64,000 nt of DNA from Exiguobacterium aestuarii (GTDB lineage: Bacteria > Bacillota > Bacilli > Exiguobacteriales > Exiguobacteriaceae), in NCBI RefSeq assembly GCF_020171655.1, contig NZ_JAIVAC010000002.1:186001-250000 (forward strand), in the 5' to 3' direction. Both the position numbers and the translations under genes were made by a program. Below are positions 18,801-28,239 of this stretch, piece after piece; position 1 is the stretch's first letter; every line of letters begins with the position of its first letter. The notes under the pieces were generated by a model. That model was given only the letters and a program-made list of their open reading frames with translations. It did no database searches and was not told the DNA's origin.

Positions 18801-19375
18801 AGATCTTTAAAGGAGACTTGATGACGAACATGGTCGAGAAAGTCCCTGCTGTTGACCGCTACTCATATGTCTATCAAGGAAACTCACAAGTACTCGACCA
18901 CATCCTCGTGTCGAACCGCTTGGCCGCTTCTACGAAGATTGACATGATTCACGTCAATGCGGACTTCACCGAGATGTCAGGTCGCGCGAGTGACCATGAT
19001 CCGGTTCTCGCACAAATCGACTTCACTCCAGAACCTGAAGTGGAATTGACGCGTTACACGGTAGAAAATCATCCAGCCGCTCGCCTCGTCCTTCAAGAGG
19101 ACTTTATCGGTGTGACGATTGGAAAAGGGACAAACTTTAAAAACGGAATCTTTGTCCGTGGCGCTTACACGGAATTGACGGGTGATGCGTTGAAAAACGT
19201 CGTCGTTCAAGTGAAACCGAAAGAAGCCGGTGCCATCATCGACTTCAAAGGCGCAACAGTGAAAGAAGTGATTGTTGACGGAAAAAACCTTGCCGAGATT
19301 CGCGGGGCGAAAAATGTTCAGCGCATCACGTATGCGAAAGGTGCTTCTCCATCATCCATCATCATCAAGAAATAA
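15869..19375 (+). CDS. secreted multidomain nuclease (lamin-tail, OB, EEP domains)
   Basis: This 1168-aa exported protein starts behind AAGGGAG. A signal peptide with a hydrophobic core (AVTGLALSAGLIVSSM) likely ends at VHA-ET. In order follow a lamin-tail-like domain (LFISEYVEGSSNNKAIEL, ~35-210), YhcR-type OB folds (~220-380), and a chitobiase-C-terminal-like domain (~395-475; EIFYTLDGSDP). A second OB region leads to an endonuclease/exonuclease/phosphatase domain from ~748 (IASYNLENFSN, TEVQDNDGQ, NHWNSKGGD, LGDFNDFEFS, SDHDPV near 1040). The last ~130 residues form a beta-rich tail without LPXTG, so it is probably released. It resembles extracellular nucleases/5'-nucleotidases that scavenge DNA. 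Carbon control is suggested by the cre site. Confidence 0.85.
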   Translation: MGKPTQSFKAVTGLALSAGLIVSSMTPIAANVHAETLNASDLFISEYVEGSSNNKAIELFNGTNATIDLSAYKIELYSNGGTTAGNTLNLTGTLAPGATYVIVNGSASDALKAKSNTTSAVTNFNGDDTIVLKKGDTVLDVFGQLGVDPGTKWGTTVATADQSLIRKDTVTRGDSDGSDAFDPAVEWTSTPQDSFDNLGAHTFQGVEYGDGGTTEPPAPITPISIADARTKAENETVTVKGVVTGKLANTISIQDATGGLSIRPTSLAVNVGDEVVVTGVVGSYRELLQLNSAVVVSKQAATLPTAQVVTGEQINEDVESELVTVNNVTLTGSGQNLTATDGTKEFIVRDERGILDLQTDVNYSSITGIVQQFDDAYQIIPRDPADTVIDTSVLRPAVAKPGAGTFVGPQDVTLSTTTADAEIFYTLDGSDPVENGTRYEGSIRIENSTTLKTVVKTGDTFSAVSTFSYKITDKIRIHDIQGANHTAPMNGQTVEGVEGIVTSTFVSSGTTYYFIQTPDAEADNDARTSEGIVLYGGRSIAGIQVGDLVKVNGKVSEYAIEGYSDRQQTDMKMTQIDTRNGKVEVVASGVTLPTPITIDASNLPTEFIDSDNLAVFNPEKDAIDFWESLEGMRVQTTNLKSVGPQEYGDLVTVLEDTPTETYNGGVLLKKNDANPERIQFRLEPNAEARDFDVATGDRFNGPIVGVVGYSFGNYKIQASLEDMKAAFVKGDAQREKTFIEAEEDQLTIASYNLENFSNNIKETSDEKALKLAKAFVNELNSPDIIGVTEVQDNDGQDKGAGSAADQSYQRLIDNIVAVGGKTYKYVNIDPENNQDGGAPDANIRVGFLYDPARVSLTDGMPAGDATTAVGYVDGKLTHNPGRIDPTNEAFNRSRKPLAAQFDFQGENVIVIANHWNSKGGDTGFFGSQQPVVLGSEVQRKKIAQVVHNFVADVKTKNPEANVVALGDFNDFEFSDALQIFKGDLMTNMVEKVPAVDRYSYVYQGNSQVLDHILVSNRLAASTKIDMIHVNADFTEMSGRASDHDPVLAQIDFTPEPEVELTRYTVENHPAARLVLQEDFIGVTIGKGTNFKNGIFVRGAYTELTGDALKNVVVQVKPKEAGAIIDFKGATVKEVIVDGKNLAEIRGAKNVQRITYAKGASPSSIIIKK

Positions 19376-19383
19376 CATGTTGA

Positions 19384-19412
19384 AACGCAGACACATCGTC
19401 TGCGTTTTTTTT
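19384..19412 (+). terminator. terminator of the nuclease gene
   Basis: AACGCAGAC/GTCTGCGTT with a 5-nt loop followed by a run of T residues. Confidence 0.9.
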
Positions 19413-19474
19413 GGTTTCAGCTCCCTTGAAGCGGGGATAAAAAGGAAGATGCTGAATCATGGAGGATGAAACTG

Positions 19475-20677
19475 ATGGAATTGTATAACGGAGATTTATA
19501 TTGGCCAACGACCGAATCAGATGACGTGGTGTTGCAACAACCTGAGAAAAAAGAGCAGTATGACGTGCTCGTCATCGGAGCCGGAATGTCGGGAACGCTG
19601 ACAGCTTACACGTTGCAACAGGATGGTGTGGATTTTGCGGTGCTCGACGGACGAAAAGTCGGAACAGGCAGCACGTCGGCCAACACCGGTCTTATTCAAT
19701 ATTCAAATGACATTATGTTACATGAACTCGCCGAAAAAATCGGAGAAGACGCGGCGGTACGCTTCTATCGTCTTTGTCTCGATGCCGTCGAATCACTTGA
19801 TCAGGTAGCGGAAGATGTCGGGGCATCCGATATTTATATTCGCCGGGATAGCCTTTGTTTTGCGAGTGAAGAGGCCGATGTTGCCAAATTGAAACTTGAG
19901 TATGAGATGCTTTCGAAGCATGGTTTTGAAGTGGAATGGCTTGATCGCGATGCATTGCGTGAACGTTTTCCATTCGACAAACCTGCGGCCTTGATCACAA
20001 AAGGTGATGCCGAAGTCAATCCGCTCACGCTCAGTCGTCAAATCATTCGTCACTTATCGAAACAAAACGTCCCGATTTTTGAAGAAACATCGGTAGATGA
20101 AGTCGTTTCAGAAGGCGAAGGATGGATTGTCCTCACTTCAAACGGTACATTCAAAGCAAACAAAGTCATTTTTGCGACAGGTTACGGTCCTGCTCCCCTA
20201 CTTGATTCTCATCGGATCGATTTGAACCGTTCATACGCCATCGCAACGAATCCGATTGCAGAGTTCAGCGAATGGGAAGGACGCGCACTCATTTGGGAGA
20301 CGAAACGACCATACCTATATTTACGTACGACTCCGGACGGTCGGATTATCGCTGGTGGCCTCGACGAAGACAAGGCAGAGACGCCTCACGATGAGGCACT
20401 CATGAACGACCGGGCTGAACGAGTGAAGGAGAAAATTGCAGAACTCTTCCCGATGTATGACCTTGAAGTCGATTATGCCTGGGTCGCCTTGTTTGGAGAA
20501 TCGGTGGACCAACTCCCGTTCATCGGAGAGCACCCGAATCGACCGAATTTGTTTTACTTGCTCGGATATGGGGGAAATGGGACGGTGTACAGTATGCTCG
20601 GCTCTCACATCCTGAGCGCCCTCGTTCGTGGTCAGCATCATCCAGACGCTGATCTCGTTCGTCTAGACCGAACGTAA
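19475..20677 (+). CDS. FAD-dependent oxidoreductase (DAO/glycine-oxidase type)
   Basis: A Rossmann FAD-binding motif, DVLVIGAGMSGTLTAYTL, is near residues 30-47. The Glu/Asp ribose contact is FAVLDGRKVGTGSTSANTG, and a second conserved block near the C-terminus is LPFIGEHPNRPNLFYLLGYGGNG. This places it in the DAO superfamily, which oxidises amines, amino acids or alcohols with FAD. GGAGG at 19461 favours the ATG at 19475. It is likely cytosolic, with no neighbour that fixes a substrate. A weak hairpin (AACCCC/GGGGTT) follows the stop. Confidence 0.8.
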   Translation: MELYNGDLYWPTTESDDVVLQQPEKKEQYDVLVIGAGMSGTLTAYTLQQDGVDFAVLDGRKVGTGSTSANTGLIQYSNDIMLHELAEKIGEDAAVRFYRLCLDAVESLDQVAEDVGASDIYIRRDSLCFASEEADVAKLKLEYEMLSKHGFEVEWLDRDALRERFPFDKPAALITKGDAEVNPLTLSRQIIRHLSKQNVPIFEETSVDEVVSEGEGWIVLTSNGTFKANKVIFATGYGPAPLLDSHRIDLNRSYAIATNPIAEFSEWEGRALIWETKRPYLYLRTTPDGRIIAGGLDEDKAETPHDEALMNDRAERVKEKIAELFPMYDLEVDYAWVALFGESVDQLPFIGEHPNRPNLFYLLGYGGNGTVYSMLGSHILSALVRGQHHPDADLVRLDRT

Positions 20678-20722
20678 CCCCTATTCTTGGGGGTTGTTAC
20701 ATATTGAAGGAGTGTTTTTGGA

Positions 20723-21376
20723 TTGAAGAAAAAAAGAAAAGCAAGATGGGTGTACGCGTTTCGCCGACTGATCGTGTTTCTCGTCCCTCTTGGCTGCGCC
20801 ATCTGGTTTTGGCCAAACGAGTCGACACCCACCACGCAGTTAAAGTCTGAACAAGTCTCTATTTCCGAGGAAATATACACGATCGAAAAGCGTTCACCCG
20901 TTGTAGAAGACGGTGTGACGCGATATGAATATGATGTTGTGGTGCATGGTGAACCAAGTACGGATGAACTTCAATCCATTAGCCATGACGTCATCGAGAA
21001 CGTCCAACAGTCTGACCAATTCCAGGCCGCCTTATTACGATTTTATGATGACGCCGCCTATATCGGGACAGAACCCCCACTCGGTGAGGCCGTATTCGCT
21101 CCTGAAGGCGACTATGCGCTTGCCGACTGGGTCGAACCTGGTCAAACAGACGAGATGATGTTCGGCTGGCAGCTTCGTGAGAAAGAGTGGTCGACGAAAC
21201 TGACTGGAAAAGAGATTCAAATCTGGGCGTTGTGGCAGGAACAATATACGAAACAGGATCCAGACGACCCGGACGTGAAATCAAAAGTGACGCGAATCGT
21301 CTCCAGTGAATATGATCTTGACCCAAAAATCGTGCAACAAATCGTTTTGAAGCAGCACGTATGGGCCGCGCTATAA
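20723..21376 (+). CDS. hypothetical membrane-anchored protein, TTG start
   Basis: A very basic start (KKKRKARW) leads into one hydrophobic helix around residues 14-31 (LIVFLVPLGCAIWFWP). The remaining ~185 residues are soluble and acidic, so it should be anchored with the soluble part outside. The TTG start follows AAGGAG at 10-nt spacing. A cysteine in the helix does not form a proper lipobox. No family recognised. It ends at a strong terminator. Confidence 0.65.
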   Translation: MKKKRKARWVYAFRRLIVFLVPLGCAIWFWPNESTPTTQLKSEQVSISEEIYTIEKRSPVVEDGVTRYEYDVVVHGEPSTDELQSISHDVIENVQQSDQFQAALLRFYDDAAYIGTEPPLGEAVFAPEGDYALADWVEPGQTDEMMFGWQLREKEWSTKLTGKEIQIWALWQEQYTKQDPDDPDVKSKVTRIVSSEYDLDPKIVQQIVLKQHVWAAL

Positions 21377-21397
21377 GTGAGTTACTCGTTTGTGTGA

Positions 21398-21431
21398 AAT
21401 CTCTCTTTTTTGAAAAAAGAGGGATTTTTTT
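21398..21431 (+). terminator. terminator
   Basis: The long A/T-rich stem AATCTCTCTTTTTT/AAAAAAGAGGGATT is followed by seven T residues. Confidence 0.85.
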
Positions 21432-21509
21432 ATTTGGGTTAGGGAACACCGATACAGTAGGTCAAAACGTGACTTACAACGGTCAGTCATACTTAAGGGA
21501 GGCAATCAC

Positions 21510-23519
21510 ATGGGGAACAAGAAAGAAGAGCAGTTAAAACAACATACGATTGATAACGAACAACAAGCAGGCTTGACGACGAACCAAGGATTGAAGATGG
21601 CGGAAGATGAATTCTCACTGAAGGCAGGGCGTCGCGGTCCGACCTTGATTGAAGATTTTCATTTCCGGGAGAAGATGACCCACTTTGACCATGAGCGGAT
21701 TCCAGAACGGATTGTCCACGCTCGCGGCGTTGGGGCACACGGAGAGTTTCACGTATATGAACCGCTCGCCGACATCACAAAAGCTGATTTCTTGAACGAT
21801 CCTTCGAAGACAACACCGGTATTTGTCCGTTTCTCGACCGTCCAAGGCTCGCGTGGGTCTGCGGATACAGTCCGTGACGTACGCGGTTTTGCGACGAAGT
21901 TTTATACAGACGAAGGGAACTACGACCTAGTCGGAAACAACATCCCGGTCTTCTTTATTCAGGATGCCATCAAATTCCCAGACCTTGTCCATGCTGTAAA
22001 ACCTGAACCGCATACGGAAGTGCCGCAAGGGGGAAGCGCGCACGATACGTTCTGGGACTTCGTCGGACAAAACCACGAGACCGCTCATATGGTCATGTGG
22101 GCGATGAGTGACCGGGGAATTCCACGTAGTCTACGCATGATGGAAGGATTCGGGGTCCATACGTTCCGTCTCGTGAATGCGGAAGGAAAGGCACATTTCG
22201 TCAAATTCCATTGGAAACCGAAGCTCGGTGTCCATTCACAAGTATGGGACGAAGCTCAAAAAGCAGTCGGGAAAAATGCGGACTTCCACCGTGTCGATTT
22301 GTATGAAGCCATCAACAAAGGCGATTATCCGGAATGGGAGCTCGGACTCCAACTCATCCCTGAAGAAGATGAGTTCAACTATGACTTCGACATTTTAGAC
22401 CCGACTAAACTGTGGCCCGAGGAAGAAATCCCTGTGAAACTTGTCGGGAAGATGACACTCAATCGAAACGTCGATAACTTCTTCGCCGAAACCGAGCAAG
22501 TCGCCTTCCATCCGGGACACCTCGTTCCAGGAATCGATTTCTCGAACGACCCGCTCTTACAAGGGCGCTTGTTCTCTTATACAGATACGCAACTCTCGCG
22601 TCTCGGTGGACCAAACTTCCACCAGATTCCAATCAACAAACCCGTTTGTCCGTTCCACAACAATCAGCGTGACGGCATGCATCAAATGGCCGTCCACAAA
22701 GGACAAACGAGTTATCATAAAAATGCGCTCAATAACAATCAGCCTGAACCCGTACCAGCTGACCAAGGCGGATTTGAGCATTATCAAGAGAAAGTCGATG
22801 GACATAAGATTCGAGGACGCAGCGACAGCTTCCTAGACTACTATTCACAGGCGAAACTCTTCTATAACAGCATGACCGATGTCGAAAAGCAACACATTCA
22901 AGAAGCCTGCAGTTTCGAACTCGGGAAATGTGAGTCGGATATGGTGAAAGAAAACGCTGTCGATTTATTAAATCGGATCGATCGCCATCTCGCCGAGGTC
23001 GTCGCGGACAATTTAGGCGTGCAAGTACCTGAAGAAAACAATGAAGTCCAGTCAGACAAGACGTCCCCTGCCCTCTCGATGGCGAACACGATCAAAAAAC
23101 CAGATACGAAGAGCGTCGCCCTTCTCCTCGCCGGTGACGTGGATGCGAATCAAGTGAAGCAATGGGTGAAGCAACTCGCCGACCACAACGTCAACTATAG
23201 TCTCGTCGGTAAGAAAGCCTATATGCTCGGTGATTTGAAAGTAAAAGAGACGTATGACACGGTCGACTCGAGCCTCTTCGACGCCGCCTTCTTGGTGAGT
23301 GCCGCAACCTCGGTCGAAGATGACGTCCTCGAGTTCATCGAGAACACGTATAAGCACTATAAACCGCTCGCCCTGCACGTGCATCATAAAGAAGCGCTCG
23401 CAACATGTCGCGTGAAGACAGACCAGCCTGGGGTCTTCACGTTTGATACGCATAACCTCGATGGGTTCGATACGTTCATCGACGGAATCGCAACCGCCCG
23501 CTTCTGGGACCGCGCTTAA
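21510..23519 (+). CDS. katE: large-subunit (clade 2) catalase with GAT-like C-terminal domain
   Basis: This haem catalase disproportionates H2O2 in the cytosol. At 669 aa it belongs to the large HPII-type class. The distal His70 is in [11 protein letters not shown], the distal Asn144 in [12 protein letters not shown], and the proximal haem-ligand Tyr near 357 in [13 protein letters not shown]. After residue ~510 comes a flavodoxin/DJ-1-like domain ([18 protein letters not shown]) found only in this class. The ATG follows AGGGAGG. No PerR or convincing sigma-B site was seen in the short upstream region, so its regulation is open. Confidence 0.92.
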   Translation: MGNKKEEQLKQHTIDNEQQAGLTTNQGLKMAEDEFSLKAGRRGPTLIEDFHFREKMTHFDHERIPERIVHARGVGAHGEFHVYEPLADITKADFLNDPSKTTPVFVRFSTVQGSRGSADTVRDVRGFATKFYTDEGNYDLVGNNIPVFFIQDAIKFPDLVHAVKPEPHTEVPQGGSAHDTFWDFVGQNHETAHMVMWAMSDRGIPRSLRMMEGFGVHTFRLVNAEGKAHFVKFHWKPKLGVHSQVWDEAQKAVGKNADFHRVDLYEAINKGDYPEWELGLQLIPEEDEFNYDFDILDPTKLWPEEEIPVKLVGKMTLNRNVDNFFAETEQVAFHPGHLVPGIDFSNDPLLQGRLFSYTDTQLSRLGGPNFHQIPINKPVCPFHNNQRDGMHQMAVHKGQTSYHKNALNNNQPEPVPADQGGFEHYQEKVDGHKIRGRSDSFLDYYSQAKLFYNSMTDVEKQHIQEACSFELGKCESDMVKENAVDLLNRIDRHLAEVVADNLGVQVPEENNEVQSDKTSPALSMANTIKKPDTKSVALLLAGDVDANQVKQWVKQLADHNVNYSLVGKKAYMLGDLKVKETYDTVDSSLFDAAFLVSAATSVEDDVLEFIENTYKHYKPLALHVHHKEALATCRVKTDQPGVFTFDTHNLDGFDTFIDGIATARFWDRA

Positions 23520-23526
23520 CGATACC

Positions 23527-23557
23527 ACTCGACTCGATTCACGAGTCGAGTTTTTTT
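23527..23557 (+). terminator. terminator of catalase gene
   Basis: ACTCGACTCG/CGAGTCGAGT is a perfect 10-bp stem with a 5-nt loop and seven T residues. Confidence 0.92.
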
Positions 23558-23610
23558 ATTTGCTCCATGAACTCGTGGAATGCATCATCTCAGACAATCC
23601 TGTTTTGATT

Positions 23611-23619
23611 TGGTATACT
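23611..23619 (+). promoter_or_regulatory. extended -10 promoter of the MFS gene
   Basis: TGG-TATACT forms an extended -10 element. A weak -35, CAGACA, lies 17 nt upstream. Confidence 0.5.
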
Positions 23620-23675
23620 CTTTTAGTTATGTTTATTAACTATTCGAATTTGAAGAAAAGGAGGCGTCGTTTTCG

Positions 23676-24860
23676 ATGCAACAACCTATCCAAAAACTGT
23701 GGACGAGAGACTTTTTGATTATCTCGCTCATCAACTTCTTCCTGACGCTCATCTTTTTCTTATTGATGGTCACCATCGGGGTACATGCCGTCGAGTCGTA
23801 CGGGGCGACGACGAGTCAAGCAGGGCTCGTCACCGGCATCTTTATCATCGGGACGTTGACCGGACGATTGTTCATCGGTCGACTCATCGATTCGATTGGC
23901 CGGAAAAAGACGCTTTATATCGGGCTCGTCTTTTTCACCGCCACCATCTTGTTGTACTTCGTCCATTGGGGCGTCGGGTTCTTATTGCTCACTCGTTTCG
24001 TACACGGTCTCGGGATGGGATTATCGAGTACCGCAACCGGAACAATCGTGGCACAGGTCATTCCCGCGACACGAAAAGGCGAAGGGATTGGCTACTACAG
24101 TATGAGCTCTACCTTGGCGACAGCCATCGGGCCATTCGTCGGGTTGCTCCTTAGCCAATATACGAGTTTCACCGTCATTTTCGGACTTTGTTTCGTGATC
24201 GGACTGATCAGTTTGGCGAGTACGTTCTTCGTGAACGTACCAGAAGTAGACGCACCGGAAGTCGTTCGTGGTTTCTCATTGAAATCATTCGTTGAACCGA
24301 AGGCGTTACCGATCGCGCTCATCATTGGGGTGGCCGCACTCAGCTACTCAAGTGTCTTGTCCTATATCAACTTTTATGCGAGTGAACTCGACTTGATTGA
24401 AGCGGCGAGTATTTTCTTCCTCGTCTATTCCGTCGCCGTCCTGTTGTCGCGTCCGATCACCGGGAAGTTGATGGATGCGCGCGGGGCGAACGTCGTCATG
24501 TATCCAGCGATCGCGATTTTCGCCGTCGGGCTTCTCGTGCTCAGTCAAGCGAATAGCGGCTGGATGCTGTTACTCGCAGGTGCTCTAATCGGGCTCGGGT
24601 TTGGGAATATCCAGTCCGGTACACAAGCGATTGCCGTCAAAGCATCCCCACCCCACCGGATGGGTATGGCTACTTCGACGTTCTTCATCGCACTCGATGC
24701 AGGTCTCGGGTTTGGTCCGTATTTCATCGGTCTACTCATTCCATTGACTGGATTTTCGACGCTATACTTGATGCTTTCCGGCGTCGTTCTCTTTACCATT
24801 TTCTTGTATTACCTCATGAATGGCCGAAGCGAACAAAAACAACTAAAAGAGGCCGCCTGA
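23676..24860 (+). CDS. MFS transporter
   Basis: This 394-aa protein has twelve hydrophobic segments and the MFS motif A GRLIDSIGRKKT between helices 2 and 3. The second half has a weaker repeat (GKLMDARGANVV). It resembles Bacillus multidrug/sugar-efflux-type MFS exporters. The substrate cannot be told. The ATG follows AAGGAGG. The terminator stem overlaps its own stop codon. Confidence 0.85.
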   Translation: MQQPIQKLWTRDFLIISLINFFLTLIFFLLMVTIGVHAVESYGATTSQAGLVTGIFIIGTLTGRLFIGRLIDSIGRKKTLYIGLVFFTATILLYFVHWGVGFLLLTRFVHGLGMGLSSTATGTIVAQVIPATRKGEGIGYYSMSSTLATAIGPFVGLLLSQYTSFTVIFGLCFVIGLISLASTFFVNVPEVDAPEVVRGFSLKSFVEPKALPIALIIGVAALSYSSVLSYINFYASELDLIEAASIFFLVYSVAVLLSRPITGKLMDARGANVVMYPAIAIFAVGLLVLSQANSGWMLLLAGALIGLGFGNIQSGTQAIAVKASPPHRMGMATSTFFIALDAGLGFGPYFIGLLIPLTGFSTLYLMLSGVVLFTIFLYYLMNGRSEQKQLKEAA

Positions 24861-24889
24861 CAGGATGTGATTGCATCCTGTCTTTTTTT
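24859..24889 (+). terminator. terminator overlapping the MFS stop codon
   Basis: GACAGGATG/CATCCTGTC with a 6-nt loop and seven T residues. Confidence 0.92.
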
Positions 24890-24968
24890 GAAAGTTCACA
24901 CATTTTATCGAAGGATACGTTAAGATAAAAATGACGTGTAAAAAATAGAACGAAATGAGGGAGACGAG

Positions 24969-27026
24969 ATGAAGGCTGACCAAACACTTCAATACAACGC
25001 ATCGATTTTATTACGGACGTTCGATAAAATTTCAGACTATGTGTTCTTTATGGAAGTCGATGGTTCAGCTTATCGATACGTCTTTGTGAATGAACCCGCA
25101 AAACGCGCGATCAACTGGTCGGACGCAGATGTCGGAAAACAGATTGACGAACTCGTCCCCGCTGAAACGGCCGCGCTCATCACAACCTATTACGATGAAG
25201 CGATTCGAACGAAAAAAAGTGTCGTCTATGAAGACTATCGTCTTGCTGACTCATTCTACACCGATACGGTAGAAGCAAATGATGTATTGACGCTTCCCCT
25301 TCATTACTTCGAGTCAGAAGTGACTCCTATTTTTAATGACGAGGGACAATGTACACATATCGTCTCGGTCGTCCGCGAAGTGACGGAACGAAAGCGTCGC
25401 GAACTGGAATTGTCCATTTTGAAAGATCATCATGAGTCATTAAGACGTTACTCGCCCCATGGCATTTTTGTACTTGATCATCATCTGAATATCAAATCGG
25501 TCAATCCGGCCGTCATGAGCATCACTGGATATGCCGAGCAGGAGATGCTCCATCAACCGTTCCTTTACTGGCTTCCCGAGGACGAACGTTCTCGTGTACG
25601 GAAAGGGTTGCAGTTCACGTTATCCGGCATTCCGCACAAGTATTCGGTTTACGCCACTCATGAGTCTGGGGAGCGGCTTGATTTGTCTGTGTTGAACATC
25701 CCGATCGAAGTCGGTGGCAACATCACTGGATTGTTTGCCATCATCATCGATTTAACGCCTGAGAAGAACGCTGAACGGGCCACAATCGAAAGTGAACGTC
25801 GCTATCGCCAACTGATCGAAACGATTCCGGAAGGCATCATCGTTCACCAAGATGGGAAGATTTTATATGCGAACGCAATGGCGCTCGAAACGATTGGAGA
25901 GACTTATCTCGAGAGTGAATCTATCTTTTCTTTCATTGCAGAAGAATATCACCAATCCACTCGGACACGTCTCGCTACCCTTGAACTAGGTGGACCTGTT
26001 CAAGATACCGAGATGGTCGTTGTGACGCCGAGCGGGGACCGACTTCATATGGACATCAGCAGTCTCCTCATCGACTATGAAGGACAGCTGGCCATATTGA
26101 CGATTTTGCGCGATGTCACGGAAAAACGAGAAATGGAACAGGCCTTGAGACAAAGTGAGTTACAATACAGACTGATCACGGAAAACATGAGTGATCTCGT
26201 TTGCATATTAGAACGGGACGGGACGGTTCGTTACGCCTCCCCTTCTCATCGTACGGTTCTCGGCTTTGCGGCCGATTACTATGAAGGGAAGAATACGCTC
26301 GACTATATTCATCCAGATGACATTCAAATCGTCCGTTCACAATTGAAGGACTTGAAAGAGCAAGACGTCTCGCTGACTCTTGAATTCCGACACTTTCACG
26401 CGGACCAACGCTGGATTTGGCTCGAGACAAAAATTCAAGCTATCTATGACGAATCAGGGCATCTTCTGCACTACTTGACGGTCAGCCGAGAAATCATGCA
26501 GCGAAAAGCGCTTGAGAAGCGCTTAAAGCACTTGGCATATCACGACACGCTGACTGATTTGCCGAACCGACGCTACTTCCTCGCCTATCTTGAAGAAGCC
26601 ATCGAAGAGACGAGATATGAGAAAGAGCAATTAGGCGTTCTCGCGCTCGATGTCGACCGTTTCAAGCAAATCAACGACACGTTCGGCCATGATGTCGGGG
26701 ATGAGCTTTTGCGGCAATTGGCGCGCCGATTGACGTCGGTACTCCGAAAACAAGATATGGTGGCAAGACTCGGGGGCGATGAATTCGCCGTCCTCATCCG
26801 ATTCACCGATCCTTCTTCTCTCCATCGTGTCGCCGAAAAGATTATCCAAGCGTTACAACGACCTTGGGAAATCGACCAGCATACATTCATCACAACTTCG
26901 AGCGTCGGTGGCGCTCGTTATACAAAAGGATTGTCGACTAAACAGCTGTTAAAACGCGCCGACCTCGCTTTATATGAGGCGAAAGCAGACGGTCGAAACC
27001 AATATGTACTCGCAAAGGACCTGTGA
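24969..27026 (+). CDS. PAS-repeat diguanylate cyclase
   Basis: This 685-aa soluble protein has about four PAS/PAC units (the first ~15-135; then LKDHHESLRRYSPHGIFVL, YRQLIETIPEGIIVH and YRLITENMSDLVCIL starts), followed by a GGDEF domain (~520-680). The active-site motif RLGGDEFAV at ~600 is intact. The autoinhibitory I-site RKQD lies five residues before it, so it should make cyclic-di-GMP and be product-inhibited. With no membrane helix, the PAS domains probably sense a cytosolic ligand or redox state. The ATG follows GAGGGAGACG. Confidence 0.9.
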   Translation: MKADQTLQYNASILLRTFDKISDYVFFMEVDGSAYRYVFVNEPAKRAINWSDADVGKQIDELVPAETAALITTYYDEAIRTKKSVVYEDYRLADSFYTDTVEANDVLTLPLHYFESEVTPIFNDEGQCTHIVSVVREVTERKRRELELSILKDHHESLRRYSPHGIFVLDHHLNIKSVNPAVMSITGYAEQEMLHQPFLYWLPEDERSRVRKGLQFTLSGIPHKYSVYATHESGERLDLSVLNIPIEVGGNITGLFAIIIDLTPEKNAERATIESERRYRQLIETIPEGIIVHQDGKILYANAMALETIGETYLESESIFSFIAEEYHQSTRTRLATLELGGPVQDTEMVVVTPSGDRLHMDISSLLIDYEGQLAILTILRDVTEKREMEQALRQSELQYRLITENMSDLVCILERDGTVRYASPSHRTVLGFAADYYEGKNTLDYIHPDDIQIVRSQLKDLKEQDVSLTLEFRHFHADQRWIWLETKIQAIYDESGHLLHYLTVSREIMQRKALEKRLKHLAYHDTLTDLPNRRYFLAYLEEAIEETRYEKEQLGVLALDVDRFKQINDTFGHDVGDELLRQLARRLTSVLRKQDMVARLGGDEFAVLIRFTDPSSLHRVAEKIIQALQRPWEIDQHTFITTSSVGGARYTKGLSTKQLLKRADLALYEAKADGRNQYVLAKDL

Positions 27027-27042
27027 ATCAAGGTCCTTTTTT
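27014..27042 (+). terminator. terminator overlapping the cyclase stop codon
   Basis: AAAGGACCT/AGGTCCTTT with an 8-nt loop that holds the stop codon, followed by T residues. Confidence 0.85.
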
Positions 27043-27069
27043 TCACGTGAAACATATGTAGAACACCTA

Positions 27070-27081
27070 AATACGAACATT
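27070..27081 (+). promoter_or_regulatory. PurBox-like PurR site upstream of guaC
   Basis: AATACGAACATT matches the Bacillus PurBox core AWWWCGAACWWT at all 12 positions. The usual inverted partner at 16-17 nt is not visible here. A weaker CGAAG/GTTC pair spaced 16 nt (27122-27133 and 27150-27161) and an AATGTTCG at 27204 are nearby. Confidence 0.45.
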
Positions 27082-27137
27082 AAATACTAAAAAATCTAAA
27101 TACATTCATTTTTAGATCGTTTTTACGAAGTTTCCCT

Positions 27138-27166
27138 TTGACTTTGAGAGCTGTTCACGTTATATT
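27138..27166 (+). promoter_or_regulatory. sigma-A promoter of guaC
   Basis: TTGACT, a 17-nt spacer and TATATT. The predicted start is near 27173, giving a leader of about 57 nt. Confidence 0.75.
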
Positions 27167-27229
27167 ACCGAATGGGCGAAGTTTTTTTATAGTTCAAGAT
27201 GTTAATGTTCGTGAATAGGGGTGCAACTT

Positions 27230-28213
27230 ATGGATAAAGTGTTTGATTATGAAGATATTCAATTAATTCCTGCAAAATGTATTGTCGATAGTCGTTCGGA
27301 ATGTGACCCGACCGTCGAGCTCGGGGGCTTCACGTTCCGTTTACCGGTCGTCCCGGCTAACATGCAAACGATTATTGATGAGAAAGTGGCGCTCATGTTG
27401 GCCGAGAACGGTTACTTTTACATTATGCATCGCTTCAATCCTGAGACGCGTCTCGCGTTTATCCAGGACATGCACGAGAAAGGTCTCTATGCCTCCATCA
27501 GCGTCGGGGTGAAAGAAGAGGAGTATGCATTTATCGAGATGCTTCAGTCGACTGGTCATACACCAGAATTTATTACGATCGATATCGCACATGGACACTC
27601 GAACGCGGTCATCCGAATGATTCAACATATCAAGCACCATCTTCCTGGTTCATTTGTCATCGCAGGGAACGTCGGGACGCCAGAGGCCGTTCGTGAATTG
27701 GAACATGCCGGAGCGGATGCGACGAAAGTCGGAATCGGACCAGGGAAAGTATGCATCACGAAAATCAAAACGGGATTCGGCACGGGCGGCTGGCAATTGG
27801 CGGCGCTCCGCTGGTGTGCCAAGGCAGCAACGAAGCCGATCATCGCGGATGGGGGAATCCGTACACATGGGGATATCGCCAAGTCGATTCGTTTTGGCGC
27901 TTCGATGGTCATGATCGGTTCATTGTTCGCTGGCCATGACGAATCTCCAGGGGAAACATTCGAGCAAGACGGCAAGCAACTAAAAGAGTATTTCGGCTCT
28001 GCTTCCGAGTTCCAAAAAGGTGAGCGAAAAAACGTCGAGGGGAAAAAGATGTTTGTCGAACACAAAGGGGCATTACAAGATACATTGACCGAGATGGAGC
28101 AAGATCTCCAGTCGGCGATTTCTTACGCGGGTGGCGACAGTCTCGAAGCATTGCGCACGGTAGACTATGTCATGGTGAAAAACTCAATCTTCAATGGGGA
28201 TAAAGTATACTAA
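27230..28213 (+). CDS. guaC: GMP reductase
   Basis: GuaC deaminates GMP to IMP with NADPH, returning guanine nucleotides to the purine pool. The 327-aa protein starts [19 protein letters not shown], a GuaC hallmark, and has the IMPDH/GMPR barrel. The catalytic Cys174 is in GPGKVCITK, with the phosphate-binding [12 protein letters not shown] and [15 protein letters not shown] blocks. It lacks CBS domains, which separates it from IMP dehydrogenase. The ATG at 27230 follows AGGGGTG; the GTG nine bases upstream is not needed. Confidence 0.95.
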   Translation: MDKVFDYEDIQLIPAKCIVDSRSECDPTVELGGFTFRLPVVPANMQTIIDEKVALMLAENGYFYIMHRFNPETRLAFIQDMHEKGLYASISVGVKEEEYAFIEMLQSTGHTPEFITIDIAHGHSNAVIRMIQHIKHHLPGSFVIAGNVGTPEAVRELEHAGADATKVGIGPGKVCITKIKTGFGTGGWQLAALRWCAKAATKPIIADGGIRTHGDIAKSIRFGASMVMIGSLFAGHDESPGETFEQDGKQLKEYFGSASEFQKGERKNVEGKKMFVEHKGALQDTLTEMEQDLQSAISYAGGDSLEALRTVDYVMVKNSIFNGDKVY

Positions 28214-28214
28214 A

Positions 28215-28239
28215 AAAAGGCGACCTCGTGTCGCCTTTT
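28215..28239. terminator. bidirectional terminator
   Basis: AAAAGGCGAC/GTCGCCTTTT between the convergent guaC and acetyltransferase genes. Confidence 0.85.
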
